A stretch of DNA of 64,000 bases from NCBI GenBank assembly GCA_031410915.1, contig JANNZY010000081.1:59687-123686 (forward strand). Reading direction: 5' to 3'. The stretch is from WLMZ01 sp031410915. GTDB lineage: Bacteria; Actinomycetota; Acidimicrobiia; Acidimicrobiales; Ilumatobacteraceae. Of the stretch, positions 8,575 to 17,608 are shown piece after piece. The translations under genes and the position numbers were made by a program. Below the pieces are notes generated by a model. The model was not told the DNA's origin and ran no database searches. It was given only the letters and a program-made list of their open reading frames with translations. Position 1 is the stretch's first letter; each line of letters starts with the position of its first letter.

Positions 8575-8657
8575 GGAACGATGGCAGAGCGGACAAATGC
8601 ACCCGCCTTGAAAGCGGGAGGCTTCACGGCCCGGGGGTTCGAATCCCTCTCGTTCCG
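8575..8657 (+). tRNA. tRNA-Ser (TGA)
   Basis: Plus-strand class II tRNA. The acceptor arms GGAACGA/TCGTTCC pair fully. The anticodon stem CCCGC/GCGGG encloses CTTGAAA, giving anticodon TGA (Ser, TCA/TCG). The T arm reads GGGGGTTCGAATCCCTC. The bases after the discriminator are CCG, so the CCA end is added after transcription, unlike the other two tRNA genes here. Confidence 0.95.
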
Positions 8658-8671
8658 CCGAGAGCCTGCGG

Positions 8672-11600
8672 TCAGTTTCGCATGGTCGTTCCGTTGCGCC
8701 GACGGGTGATGACGAGGATTCCGACCCCGAGCAGCAACAGTGTCGCACCGATCGCCAGCCATCCCTGCACGTTGGTCCCCGTCACGGGAATCTGGCTGTT
8801 CGGGTTCGGCGGCGTGTTCGGACCTCCAGGTCGACCGGGAGCGACTGGCGAGCTCTGGGACTGCTCGACGGCGTTGGTCAAGACGATGTCAATGCTCTGA
8901 TCGGCGACGATGGTGAACTCTGCGCCCGGATCGAACACCGGTGCCGACCACTCCAGCCCGTCGGTGAGTTCGAACGGGGCTTCGCTGAGTCGGCACGTCG
9001 TACCGGCGGGCCGTCCGCGCAGGGTTGCCGTCGCGTCGCGTTGGAGGGTGAGCGACCCGTTCGCGCCGTCCGAGCAGGCGTAGAACACGATGAAATTCCA
9101 GGTCGCATCGATGGCAGCTTGGCCACCACCCGTGACGCGCTTGGTGACCGTGAAGCTGCCCGGGAGACTGGTCGCGGTGTTGACAAGATCGATGACGGTC
9201 GTCGGGCTCGTGCCCCCGGCGACGGTGAACGTCGCGCTCGGGCTGAACGTCGGAGGGTCCCATCGGATGCCCGCGACAGCCGCCGGGTTTGCCTCGACGA
9301 GGGTGCACGTGCTGCCGGCAGCGACGTGGCTGACGAGTGTCGTTGTGCCTCGAGTGATTCGGAAGGATCCGGACGTGCCATCGTCACACGACCATCCCAC
9401 CTCGAACTCGGTGTTGGCGGGAATCAACCCGGCACCGGTGCCCGTCAGCGACTTGGTGACGGAAAATCCGCCCTGAGCGACATCGGCAACATTCTCGACG
9501 ATGACGACGACGTCAGCTGCCGTCCCGCCACTGATATGGAAGCTGGCAGGCGTGATGATCGGCGTAGCCCACGCGATTCCCGGCTTCGGGGCCGGAGTTG
9601 TCTCGTCGACGGTGCAGTCGCTGCCAGCGGGCACCGACCCGACCCTGTGGGTGATTCCGGCCTCGAACGTGACGCTGCCCGATATGCCGCCGGTGCACGT
9701 CCAGTTGATCGTGTAGACGGTGGCTGGGTCGATGCTGCTCGCTGCGGCACCACTCAGCCGCTTGGTGATCGTGAATGATCCATCCGTCAGATTGGTCGGA
9801 TTCTCGAGGACGACCGCAACGGGCGGCTGACCACCGCCCGGCACCAGAATGGGAGACGCCGGGGTGAAGGTCGGCTGGCCGAACACGACGCCAGGGATTG
9901 TGCCGGGGTTCTGCTCGGTGAGGTTGCAGCGAGAGCCCGCGGGGATGTTGGACACCGTCGAAGCCGCGCCTGCGAGGGTCACGTCAACGGTGCCGGTGAC
10001 GCCATTGCCGCAGTTGTAATCGACTGTGAACGTCGTTCCGTTGGGCACACGCGAGCTGCCCGGTCCGGTGACGGTCTTGGAGATCGTCATGGCGCCGGGG
10101 TCCAGCGTCGCCGGATTGGTGACAGTGACGGTGATGGACGGGTTCCCGCCGCCTTGGACGGTGAACGACGAGGGCGAGATCACGGGTGTGCCATACGTGA
10201 GTCCGGTGATTCGTGTCGGGGTTCGTTCGGTGATGGTGCACCTCGAGCCGGCGGGGATGTTGTCGATCGGGATGGTTTGGTTGTCCTCGATGTCGAGGTC
10301 GGCACTGTTGCCGCTGCCGCAGTCGTAGTGCACGCTGTACGTGGTGCCAGCCGGGATCGCTGTTTTCGCGGTCCCCTGGACTGTCTTGTGAATCGAGAAG
10401 TCGCCGGGGGTGAAGGTGGTGGGGTTGCTGAGGTCGATGGTGACGGTGGTCCCGGGAGCAATGGTGAAAGTCGGGGACGGCGAGAAGGAGGGCGTGCCGA
10501 ACGCGACGCCGGGAATGTTGGTCGGTGGTGTCTCGGTGAGCGTGCATCGGTTTCCGGCCGGGATCCCGGTGATCACAGTCGGTGATCCGACCGTCACCAT
10601 GAGGCGGTCGACGTATCCAGGACCGCAGTTGTAGTCCACCGTGAATGCGGTGCCATTGGGAACCGCACTCTGCGCCGACCCAGCAAGCGATTTTCTCACC
10701 AAGAAGCTTCCCGGAGTCAACGTGGTGGGGTTGTCGATCGCGATGTCGACGTTGGCGCCGGCTGCGATCGTGACCGGGTTCGGCGTGATGACGGCGGTGC
10801 CCCAGGTGACACCGGTGATCCCGGCTGGCGCGCGTTCGGTGAGTCTGCACACATCGCCAGCCGCCAGGCCGGCGGCCCGGCCGGGGCTCGCGGGCGTGAA
10901 CCGGACGTTGCCGGTTGCGCCGCTGGTGCAGGTGTAGTCGACCGTGAACTCGGTGGTGTTCGGGACGAGGACATTGGCCGGACCACTGACCGTTTTGGTG
11001 ATCGTCACGCTTCCCGGGTCGAGTGTCGCCGGATTGGTGAGGATCACGTCAATCGGTGGCGCGCCGCGACCCGTGACGAGAATCGGTGAAACTGGGTTGA
11101 AGGACGCAGTTCCGAAGGTGACGCCGTTGACAGGTGTCGGTGTCCGCTCGGACAACGCACACGAGGATCCAGGCGCGATCCCATCGACCACGTCCTGCTG
11201 GCCGTCGACGAGCAAGATGTCACCCACCTTGCCGTTACCGCAGTCGTAGTGAACGGTGAACCGTGCTGCGGCTAGGGCGGCCTTCGCCGAGCCGGTCACA
11301 TTCTTCGTGATCCTGAGACTGCCGAGCGAGGAGATGAAGCCAGCGTCGCGGGTCCTGTCGTTGCAGGTCGCCGCGCCGTTGCAGAAGTCGAAGGCATCGG
11401 TCCAGCCGGCGGTGGGGCCGGTGCCGGGTTCCGCATCGGAGTCAAACTCGTCGTCGCCGCCGGCGTCCTGCGTGGTGATGATGGTGTCGGGAATGCCGAC
11501 GAATCGGATGTAGTACCGACCGGGTGGAACCGACTGGAAGAGGTAGAGACCGCGGTTGTCGGTACGGGTGAAGGACAGCCGAGGGTCGTCGGCTGTACCG

Positions 11601-14281
11601 CGCACTCCGTCCGGGCCCACCGACCACAGCTCGACCAACGTGCCCTGGATCGGCGGCTCGTTGACACCCTGCGTTCCGTCGCGGTCGAGGTCATTCCACG
11701 TGTAGTCGCCGATCTGACCACCGCCGGGAGCAGCGGCGATGAGCAACTCGACCTTGGGTGGCTCCGAGATCAGGGCTGGTCCGCCACCGGCAGGCTGGGC
11801 GCTGTAAGCAAAGGAGTTGTAGGCCCGCTTGCCGATCAGTGTCAGATCGAGTGGGACGCGCATTTCCCAGGTGAACACGTGCGAGGCGGCAGGCGCCAAC
11901 GCAGTCGGGAACGTGAACTTGAGGGAACGGATGACGGTGGGGTTGGCGGCAAGCGTCGCGTTCCATGGGGTCCAGTTCGGTGGCGTGCAGCCAGTGCGCG
12001 GGCCGCCCACCTCCGGACGGCAAGGATCGGCTGCCGTTGAGTACTCCACCGTGGCGGCACTGCCCTGGATCTCGGCGACGAGGTACGGGGACCACTCCGA
12101 CCCACGTGCAACGGTGCTCGCGACCAGCGTGTCACCGACGCCGGGAAGGATGTCGATGAAGGTCGCGCCCGGGTCAATGGTCTGCGAGCCGTTGTTCTGG
12201 ACGGTGAGCCGGTAGTTGGCGCGGCCGCCCGGCGTCGTGTTGCCGACGGACGTGAACGTTGCGTCCAACTCGCCCTGCACTTCCTTGCTTGAATCAAGTC
12301 CGGCCGCCGAAGTGATGTTCGACGTGGTGAGTGCTTCACACAGTTGGTCGGTGGTCGCACCGTCGCCGTCGCGGTCGAAAGGGTCGCTGGTCACGTAGTT
12401 GTTGGCACGGTTGGGGTTGCACGCGCTGAACCCGGGCTGGCCAGATCGGTTCGAGATGGTGGCGCGAAACGTTCGAGTGCCCGCCGGTGCCAGAGCGCCG
12501 ACACGGAGATCGACGAGGAGCAGCGCGCCGAGTCCGCGCGGCAAGGTGACGGGGGTGGACCACCTCCAGCGAACGAGCGCGTCGCCACTTCCGTCCCAAT
12601 TGGGCACGACGTCGACGAGGTCAGGAGCCGGCATGCCGGTCGCGACTGGGTTCCACGTCGTGGAGCCTGGAACGAACGTAAAGCCGGACGGCACGACAAG
12701 CGACACCACCGGCTGCGAGAGTCCGGCGGTGGAGGGGGTGTAGTTCTCGACGAACACGATGCCGCGGACAGTGGTACCTCGTGTGGCGCTGGCCTGAATG
12801 GCGAATCCGGCGCTAGGCGATGGTTCGCTGGTCACGTTCACATCAGCACACGATGTCGGCCGAACCCCGTTCGGTGTCGTGGGGCTCGAATACCGGGCGT
12901 CCATGCAGTTGGTGACGATCTTGCTGCCGTACGGAGTGCCGTTGCGGTCGGGATTGATGACGACGGACTCCAAAATCGGATAGTCGTTCCAAAATGCCGT
13001 AGTCACGCCCCAGCTGTAGCGCACGTTGGTGATGAACTGACTCGGCGGAATGAGCGTCGCCACATCGATCCGTCGGTTCGCAGTGCCGGGAAAGGGCGAG
13101 CCCGGTGCGACGCGGTAGCTGATGCCACCGTCGGTTGAGTACTCGACGGTGACCGGAGCGCCGCTCGGATTCGTGCCGGTCGTGATCGTGGTGACGCGGA
13201 CCTCTGGCGGGACCGTGTCCGTCAGCACGACACTGCGCAGCGGGTCCGAGCCGTTGCTCTCGAACGTGAGCCGCCAGTCAACACGATCACCCGTGGTCGC
13301 AGTGTTCACGTTGGCCGACTTGGCCGTGAAGACGAGGTCGCCGCCGATCAACGTCGTCGATGCTGATGCGCTGGCCGGACTCGGCGGCGTCGGGCTGCCG
13401 GGCTGTTGTCCGCTCACCGTCTCGTTGTTGACGACGACCTGGCCGCCTGAAAACGGACCGGACGGGAACTGGAGCACGATGCTCACGACCTCGCAGCTGG
13501 ACGTCCCCGGCCTCACCCGTCCGACCGTCCATTGGACGATGTTGCCGGCGATCGTGGTGGCAGGCGGGGTGGTGGAGACCACGACCGCACCCGTGGGAAT
13601 CGTGTCGGTGACGACGACGCCATCCGCGGCCAACCGTCCAAGTCCAGACTCCACGCAGACGTTGATCCCGTACCTCACATTGTTGCCCAAGCCGGCGCTC
13701 AACGGACCGACCTTCGTGGTCGTCAACACTGTCTTCGCTGTGACCGTGGCGTCGATACTGCTCTGGACCTGCTGGCCGTGCAGCTGCAGAACCGAGGTGT
13801 TGCGCAACACGGTGCCGTCGAGAACGGTGTGGAACGGCGGCCGCAACGTGACGAGGACGAAGCCGGAGCTGCCTGCATCGAAATCCTGATCGAATGTGAA
13901 CGACACCGTGCCGTTGGCCGGGTCGTGCACGCCGTCGCCGGCCGTGTCGATCGAGCCCTGCGACGACACGTAATCCATTCGCTGGGTGACGCCGTCGACG
14001 TCGACGAAGGTCGGAATCGTGTCGACCAAGGTTGCGCCGTCGCAGGTGATGGGAGGTGCAGACCCGTTGGCGTTGCAGCTGTACGTGAGGCGATATGTGA
14101 TCGGCTGCCCCGAGGGCACGCTGCTGACTCCGCCTTCGATGGTCTTGGCCAACGTGAGATCTCCATCTCCCGCGAACGCGGTGGTGCCGGGTCCGATGAA
14201 GGTGACGAAGGTGGTCAGCAGACCAACCAGAAGCGCGAGCGCGCCGCGCGTCCGCCGGCGCTGGTATTGGGACAATTGCAC
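8672..14281 (-). CDS. Large cell-wall adhesin with DUF11-like, SdrD B-like and eight DUF5979-type repeats
   Basis: A 1,869-residue exported surface protein. A signal peptide (residues 1 to about 37, ending FAG or AFA) is followed by about 800 residues of DUF11-like Ig modules. These carry repeated phrases such as VVVTDTIP and VVLTDTVPPEV. Next comes an SdrD B-like domain (about 855-950; GDYTWNDLDRDGTQGVNEPP and GLYLFQSVPPGRYYIRFVG). Eight tandem modules of about 103 residues follow, each with a GSFTVTK-like start, one Cys in FTVDYNCG and one in PAGSRCTLTE. The C-terminus has the sortase-like IPVTG (1831-1835), a hydrophobic helix and RRRN. The GTG start at 14281 follows GGAGGCATCGA, a good ribosome-binding site. 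It lies downstream of the LuxR/small regulator pair with GGGTGA half-sites in the gap. The modules predict a long adhesive fibre; the ligand is unknown. Confidence 0.88.
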   Translation of the reverse strand: MQLSQYQRRRTRGALALLVGLLTTFVTFIGPGTTAFAGDGDLTLAKTIEGGVSSVPSGQPITYRLTYSCNANGSAPPITCDGATLVDTIPTFVDVDGVTQRMDYVSSQGSIDTAGDGVHDPANGTVSFTFDQDFDAGSSGFVLVTLRPPFHTVLDGTVLRNTSVLQLHGQQVQSSIDATVTAKTVLTTTKVGPLSAGLGNNVRYGINVCVESGLGRLAADGVVVTDTIPTGAVVVSTTPPATTIAGNIVQWTVGRVRPGTSSCEVVSIVLQFPSGPFSGGQVVVNNETVSGQQPGSPTPPSPASASASTTLIGGDLVFTAKSANVNTATTGDRVDWRLTFESNGSDPLRSVVLTDTVPPEVRVTTITTGTNPSGAPVTVEYSTDGGISYRVAPGSPFPGTANRRIDVATLIPPSQFITNVRYSWGVTTAFWNDYPILESVVINPDRNGTPYGSKIVTNCMDARYSSPTTPNGVRPTSCADVNVTSEPSPSAGFAIQASATRGTTVRGIVFVENYTPSTAGLSQPVVSLVVPSGFTFVPGSTTWNPVATGMPAPDLVDVVPNWDGSGDALVRWRWSTPVTLPRGLGALLLVDLRVGALAPAGTRTFRATISNRSGQPGFSACNPNRANNYVTSDPFDRDGDGATTDQLCEALTTSNITSAAGLDSSKEVQGELDATFTSVGNTTPGGRANYRLTVQNNGSQTIDPGATFIDILPGVGDTLVASTVARGSEWSPYLVAEIQGSAATVEYSTAADPCRPEVGGPRTGCTPPNWTPWNATLAANPTVIRSLKFTFPTALAPAASHVFTWEMRVPLDLTLIGKRAYNSFAYSAQPAGGGPALISEPPKVELLIAAAPGGGQIGDYTWNDLDRDGTQGVNEPPIQGTLVELWSVGPDGVRGTADDPRLSFTRTDNRGLYLFQSVPPGRYYIRFVGIPDTIITTQDAGGDDEFDSDAEPGTGPTAGWTDAFDFCNGAATCNDRTRDAGFISSLGSLRITKNVTGSAKAALAAARFTVHYDCGNGKVGDILLVDGQQDVVDGIAPGSSCALSERTPTPVNGVTFGTASFNPVSPILVTGRGAPPIDVILTNPATLDPGSVTITKTVSGPANVLVPNTTEFTVDYTCTSGATGNVRFTPASPGRAAGLAAGDVCRLTERAPAGITGVTWGTAVITPNPVTIAAGANVDIAIDNPTTLTPGSFLVRKSLAGSAQSAVPNGTAFTVDYNCGPGYVDRLMVTVGSPTVITGIPAGNRCTLTETPPTNIPGVAFGTPSFSPSPTFTIAPGTTVTIDLSNPTTFTPGDFSIHKTVQGTAKTAIPAGTTYSVHYDCGSGNSADLDIEDNQTIPIDNIPAGSRCTITERTPTRITGLTYGTPVISPSSFTVQGGGNPSITVTVTNPATLDPGAMTISKTVTGPGSSRVPNGTTFTVDYNCGNGVTGTVDVTLAGAASTVSNIPAGSRCNLTEQNPGTIPGVVFGQPTFTPASPILVPGGGQPPVAVVLENPTNLTDGSFTITKRLSGAAASSIDPATVYTINWTCTGGISGSVTFEAGITHRVGSVPAGSDCTVDETTPAPKPGIAWATPIITPASFHISGGTAADVVVIVENVADVAQGGFSVTKSLTGTGAGLIPANTEFEVGWSCDDGTSGSFRITRGTTTLVSHVAAGSTCTLVEANPAAVAGIRWDPPTFSPSATFTVAGGTSPTTVIDLVNTATSLPGSFTVTKRVTGGGQAAIDATWNFIVFYACSDGANGSLTLQRDATATLRGRPAGTTCRLSEAPFELTDGLEWSAPVFDPGAEFTIVADQSIDIVLTNAVEQSQSSPVAPGRPGGPNTPPNPNSQIPVTGTNVQGWLAIGATLLLLGVGILVITRRRNGTTMRN
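8861..11323 (-). repeat. Eight tandem DUF5979-type modules inside the adhesin gene
   Basis: The segment codes for eight consecutive modules averaging about 103 residues. Each begins with G-x-[FVM]-x-[IV]-x-K, has a Cys in a [FY]-x-C-x-x-G strand and a second Cys in [AG]-[GA]-x-x-C-x-[LV]-x-E, and ends near a V-x-N-x-x region. The two cysteines per module could form a disulfide, which is inference. The copies are diverged at the DNA level, so the array is old rather than a recent slippage product. Confidence 0.85.
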
Positions 14282-14345
14282 TCGATGCCTCCTTGGGCGT
14301 TGGCGCGCCCGCCGCGCGCCAATAGCGCAATGCTGGCAACGATTC

Positions 14346-14408
14346 GGGTGATTTCGCCTCCCCCCGACTGCCCAAATGTTGGGGTGAATTCAGCTGCTCA
14401 AAGGGGTG
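14346..14408. promoter_or_regulatory. GGGTGA half-sites in the adhesin promoter gap
   Basis: The 116-base gap upstream of the adhesin holds GGGTGA at 14346-14351, GGGGTGA at 14381-14387 (beside the inverted repeat CCCAA-ATG-TTGGG at 14371-14383) and GGGGTGA at 14402-14408. The same hexamer forms full palindromes upstream of the luxR-type gene. These are candidate operator sites for that regulator. Confidence 0.35.
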
Positions 14409-15096
14409 AGGGAGGCTCGACAGTCGGGTGACCATCTCCACCAGAGCCCGACAGGCCGACCGTCGTGCGGTCAGCGATCGAGGACCCGACGTCCGTGACG
14501 AGGTCGGTCCAGGCCAGCACATAGCTGTCGGGCTGAGTGTTGCCGGCGGGGGCCCGGATGAGCCCGAGAGGATCGTTGTTCGCCAGCCGAACGCCGTGAT
14601 GGGCGAAGCGGGGAGCCCGCGCCGCCAGATGGGCGACCACTCGCTCGGCGCGGATGTGCAACTCGAACTCCACCGGGGGCGCGGCGCGGTTGTCGTCATC
14701 GTCGTCGAGCGCACCTGCTGACCGTGCAGACTCCTCGCGTAATTCGCGGGCGAGCCCGTCGAGCGGGCTCAGCACAGCGTGGGCGCGATCGATGGCGAGT
14801 CGCTTCGCGCCGTCGAGGGCCTCCTCGACGAGCATTCGCTGCAGGACCTCCGAACCCGCGTCGTTCAGCGACCACGAATCCAGGTCCCGTGACGCGGCGG
14901 GCGCCGGCGATCGACTCAGCCATCCACGCGCGTGCAGCTGCTCCATCGCCGAGCCCATCGCCTGCACATTCGCGCCGAAGATGATCGAAAGGTCTCGGGC
15001 AGTCAGTTCGCCGCGTCCTCGCACCGCTTGGAGCAAAGCGAGATCTGCGTCGACGGCGCTGAGGCCCCGCACGTGTCGGGAGGATGCGCCTCCCAT
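14398..15096 (-). CDS. Hypothetical protein, possible winged-helix regulator
   Basis: A 232-residue protein I do not recognise with certainty. The N-terminal 75 residues resemble a winged-helix domain: LSAVDADLALLQAVRGRGEL, then TARDLSIIFGANVQAMGSAM as a candidate recognition helix, then LHARGWLSRSP as wing. The middle is helical and acidic, and the C-terminus is disordered and Pro/Gly-rich. The ATG at 15096 lies 3 bases after the stop of the LuxR gene, so translation is probably coupled. Its place between the LuxR regulator and the adhesin suggests a partner role in controlling the adhesin, but that is inference from position only. No signal peptide or membrane segment is seen. Confidence 0.6.
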   Translation of the reverse strand: MGGASSRHVRGLSAVDADLALLQAVRGRGELTARDLSIIFGANVQAMGSAMEQLHARGWLSRSPAPAASRDLDSWSLNDAGSEVLQRMLVEEALDGAKRLAIDRAHAVLSPLDGLARELREESARSAGALDDDDDNRAAPPVEFELHIRAERVVAHLAARAPRFAHHGVRLANNDPLGLIRAPAGNTQPDSYVLAWTDLVTDVGSSIADRTTVGLSGSGGDGHPTVEPPSPL

Positions 15097-15099
15097 ACG

Positions 15100-17340
15100 T
15101 CAGCTGAACGGCCCGAACGCCAGCTGCACGGCTGCCGATCGGTTGCGGGCACCGGTCTTGCGGTAGATGTTGCGGCAGTGGGTCTTGACCGTGTTCACGG
15201 ACAGGTACAACTCGCTGGCGATCTCCGGCAACGTGAGGTTGGAGCGCAGCAGTTGCAGGATGAGCAGCTCACGCTGGCTGAGGTCGTGCAACTGAGTGGT
15301 CTGCGCGCGCTGCGCTCCGCCGCAGTTGCCGAGCTTGAGCCGCAGATCCAGGATGAGCGGACCGACGTCGACAGTGTTGAGCAATGCTCGATCGGCGCGC
15401 TCGACGAGCGCCTCGGCGATCACGCTGGTCCGCCCCCGGCGTGGCTCGCGCATCGCGGCGAACAGACAGGTGAGCGCGACGAACAGATGATCCTGGTCGA
15501 CGGTGGGAGCATGGCGGAGGGCCCCGGCGAACGCCTGCCGGCTGGCTTCGCCGTGATCATCGGTGTTGACGCAGAGTCCGTCGGCGACATCGATCTCACG
15601 GCAGCCACGTGGAGCGATGACCGGGTCGAAGTCGAGCATCAGGGTGCGGGCATCGGCCACGTGCAGCACTGCTTGACCGCGGCTGCCCGAGCATGCCTCG
15701 ATCAACGACAGGACACCCAGTGCTGCGGCCTCGAGCGGTCGATGGCCGACCCGCTGAGCATGGCGCATCGCCAGCTTGGCCTGGTCGATGCCTTCTTGGT
15801 AGCGCATCGCGAGCAGGCTGTAGCGGGCAAGCAGCAGGTGCGCGAAGGCCACCTCGCCGGCCGGCGCGCTTGTTTCGGCGGCGAGACACGCCGCGCGAGA
15901 CGCGATGTTGATCGCAGCCTGCAGGTCGCCGAACTCGGCGGTCCCAGCGCTCTCGACCAAGAGCGAGAGGGTGTCGTCGTTGCCCGTGTCGGCGTGCGCT
16001 TCGAGCCACGCATTGCTCCAGCGGTGCAGCTCGCCGAGCTCGCCGACGAACAGATGGACGAGCAGCCCGTGGCGGCACAGCGCACGGTTGCTCCGCAGCG
16101 TCGCCGTGGGCAGGATGCGCAGCCACGAGTCGGCGCGGTCGAACCGTCCGGCCGCGAACGCTGCGGGCAGTGCCTCGGCGATGAGACGCGCGAGGTGGTC
16201 CATCTCGGCAACGTCGACCACGATCTGTATCGCTGCGTCGAGCATGCCGCGCTGCTCGAGATGCTCGGCGGCCGCGAATCGAATGGACGATGACTCGGCG
16301 AGCTCGCGATCCGACGGTCGCCGTGCGCCGGCGCGCAGCATGGGATGTAGCTGGAACCAGCCGGACAGCTGCGGATCGGGATGCACGAGGTGACGGCGGC
16401 GAAGTTCATCGATCATCCTCTGCGGCTCGGCGCTGGTGAGGGCAGCGCGGCAGAGCGCGATATCGAAACGATCGAACATACGTGCCTCGACGACGAACCG
16501 GGTGAGTTCGGCATCGAGCTCGGGCTCGACGCGAGAACGGACGTAGTCGCGAATGTGAGTGATGTGATCGCCGCAGCGCGCCAGCACCGCCGGATCGGAT
16601 CCGAGGTCGTGCATCGTGAGCGCTGTCAGGCAGAGCCCGGTGGGCCAGCCATCGGTGGCCTCCATGATCCACGACAGGTCGCGGACGTCGAGGTCGATGT
16701 CGAACCCGACGAACAACGCGTGTGCCTCGGCCGCAGTGAAGGCGAGATCGCGGACGTTGACGCGCCCGAGCCGGCGGTCGGCGCGAAGGCCCACGAGATC
16801 GAGTGCCAACTCGACTCGCGAACAGAGCACGAGCGTGACGGTGTCGGACAGGCTGCGAATGAAGAAGTCCAACTCGGCGACGAGTTGTGATCCGACGACG
16901 TGGTGAGTGTCGTCGAGGACGAGCGTGATCGGACGGCGCATGTCGTCGATCGCGTTGAGCAGCGACACGACGTCGAGGCGCGAGCTATCCCCGTCGGAAC
17001 CGACAAGATGCAGCGTGGAGGCCCGGGTGATGGCGAGTTGCACGGCACGCCACACGGTGCCCTGTTCGACCATCGTCGGATCCAGCGTCAGCCACGCAGT
17101 GGGCTGCTCGCGCTGATCGGCCCATTGGCCGACGAGCGTCGACTTGCCCGACCCGGCAGGTCCGGCGACGAGGACCGTGCCGAACGCGGCGGCTGCGTCC
17201 ATCGCCCGAGCGAGCCGCGGCCGGGCGATGAGCCCTGTCGGGCGGGCCGGTGGCCGAACACGGGACAGCAGGATCGGTTGTTGTGACGACGCCGCGGGGG
17301 AGGCGCAATCGAGGGCCAGTGCAGTGGAGTCACCGTTCAT
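15100..17340 (-). CDS. MalT-like (LAL/STAND) LuxR-family transcriptional regulator
   Basis: A 746-residue regulator. An N-terminal STAND-type NTPase domain has Walker A GPAGSGKST (residues 60-68) and a Walker B-like ITLVLDDTHHV. A long helical sensor region of TPR-like repeats (about 380-670) follows. The C-terminal LuxR-type helix-turn-helix (about 683-735) reads LSQRELLILQLLRSNLTLPE and then LYLSVNTVKTHCRNIYRK. Proteins of this class are switched on by ATP plus a small ligand and activate transcription. The gene is first in a minus-strand set (regulator, small regulator, adhesin). Its upstream gap contains two TCACCC/GGGTGA palindromes, which may be its own binding sites. The inducer cannot be read from the sequence. 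Confidence 0.9.
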   Translation of the reverse strand: MNGDSTALALDCASPAASSQQPILLSRVRPPARPTGLIARPRLARAMDAAAAFGTVLVAGPAGSGKSTLVGQWADQREQPTAWLTLDPTMVEQGTVWRAVQLAITRASTLHLVGSDGDSSRLDVVSLLNAIDDMRRPITLVLDDTHHVVGSQLVAELDFFIRSLSDTVTLVLCSRVELALDLVGLRADRRLGRVNVRDLAFTAAEAHALFVGFDIDLDVRDLSWIMEATDGWPTGLCLTALTMHDLGSDPAVLARCGDHITHIRDYVRSRVEPELDAELTRFVVEARMFDRFDIALCRAALTSAEPQRMIDELRRRHLVHPDPQLSGWFQLHPMLRAGARRPSDRELAESSSIRFAAAEHLEQRGMLDAAIQIVVDVAEMDHLARLIAEALPAAFAAGRFDRADSWLRILPTATLRSNRALCRHGLLVHLFVGELGELHRWSNAWLEAHADTGNDDTLSLLVESAGTAEFGDLQAAINIASRAACLAAETSAPAGEVAFAHLLLARYSLLAMRYQEGIDQAKLAMRHAQRVGHRPLEAAALGVLSLIEACSGSRGQAVLHVADARTLMLDFDPVIAPRGCREIDVADGLCVNTDDHGEASRQAFAGALRHAPTVDQDHLFVALTCLFAAMREPRRGRTSVIAEALVERADRALLNTVDVGPLILDLRLKLGNCGGAQRAQTTQLHDLSQRELLILQLLRSNLTLPEIASELYLSVNTVKTHCRNIYRKTGARNRSAAVQLAFGPFS

Positions 17341-17376
17341 GGCGCCACTGTCGGATGAGGTCGGGTGAAGTGTCCA

Positions 17377-17392
17377 TCACCCGTAGGGGTGA
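17377..17392. promoter_or_regulatory. Palindrome TCACCC-GTAG-GGGTGA upstream of the luxR-type gene
   Basis: A perfect 6+4+6 inverted repeat lies 37 bases upstream of the regulator start, with another GGGTGA at 17363-17368. The position suits an operator overlapping or next to the promoter. Confidence 0.45.
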
Positions 17393-17537
17393 AAGATGAG
17401 GCGGGGTGGCGTGACGCCAACGTGCATGTGTTGTGCTGGATGTTTGCTCCCTCACCCGAGCGTGTGGCCGGTTCGAGGCGAGCCATATGTGCTGCTCGCA
17501 TCGAGATGAGCAGCTTGTTCGCGGTCGGGATGACGGC

Positions 17538-17560
17538 GAATCACCCGTATCGGGTGATTC
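17538..17560. promoter_or_regulatory. Perfect 10-bp-arm palindrome of the GGGTGA family
   Basis: GAATCACCCG and CGGGTGATTC flank TAT, and a third TCACCC follows at 17564-17569. It lies about 200 bases upstream of the luxR-type gene and about 50 bases downstream of the macroglobulin stop codon. An operator is favoured because related palindromes recur, but a terminator for the macroglobulin gene is also possible. Confidence 0.45.
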
Positions 17561-17608
17561 GCATCACCCGCTCACGTCAGCGCGGGGTCTTCACGACCGA
17601 CGGTGAAC

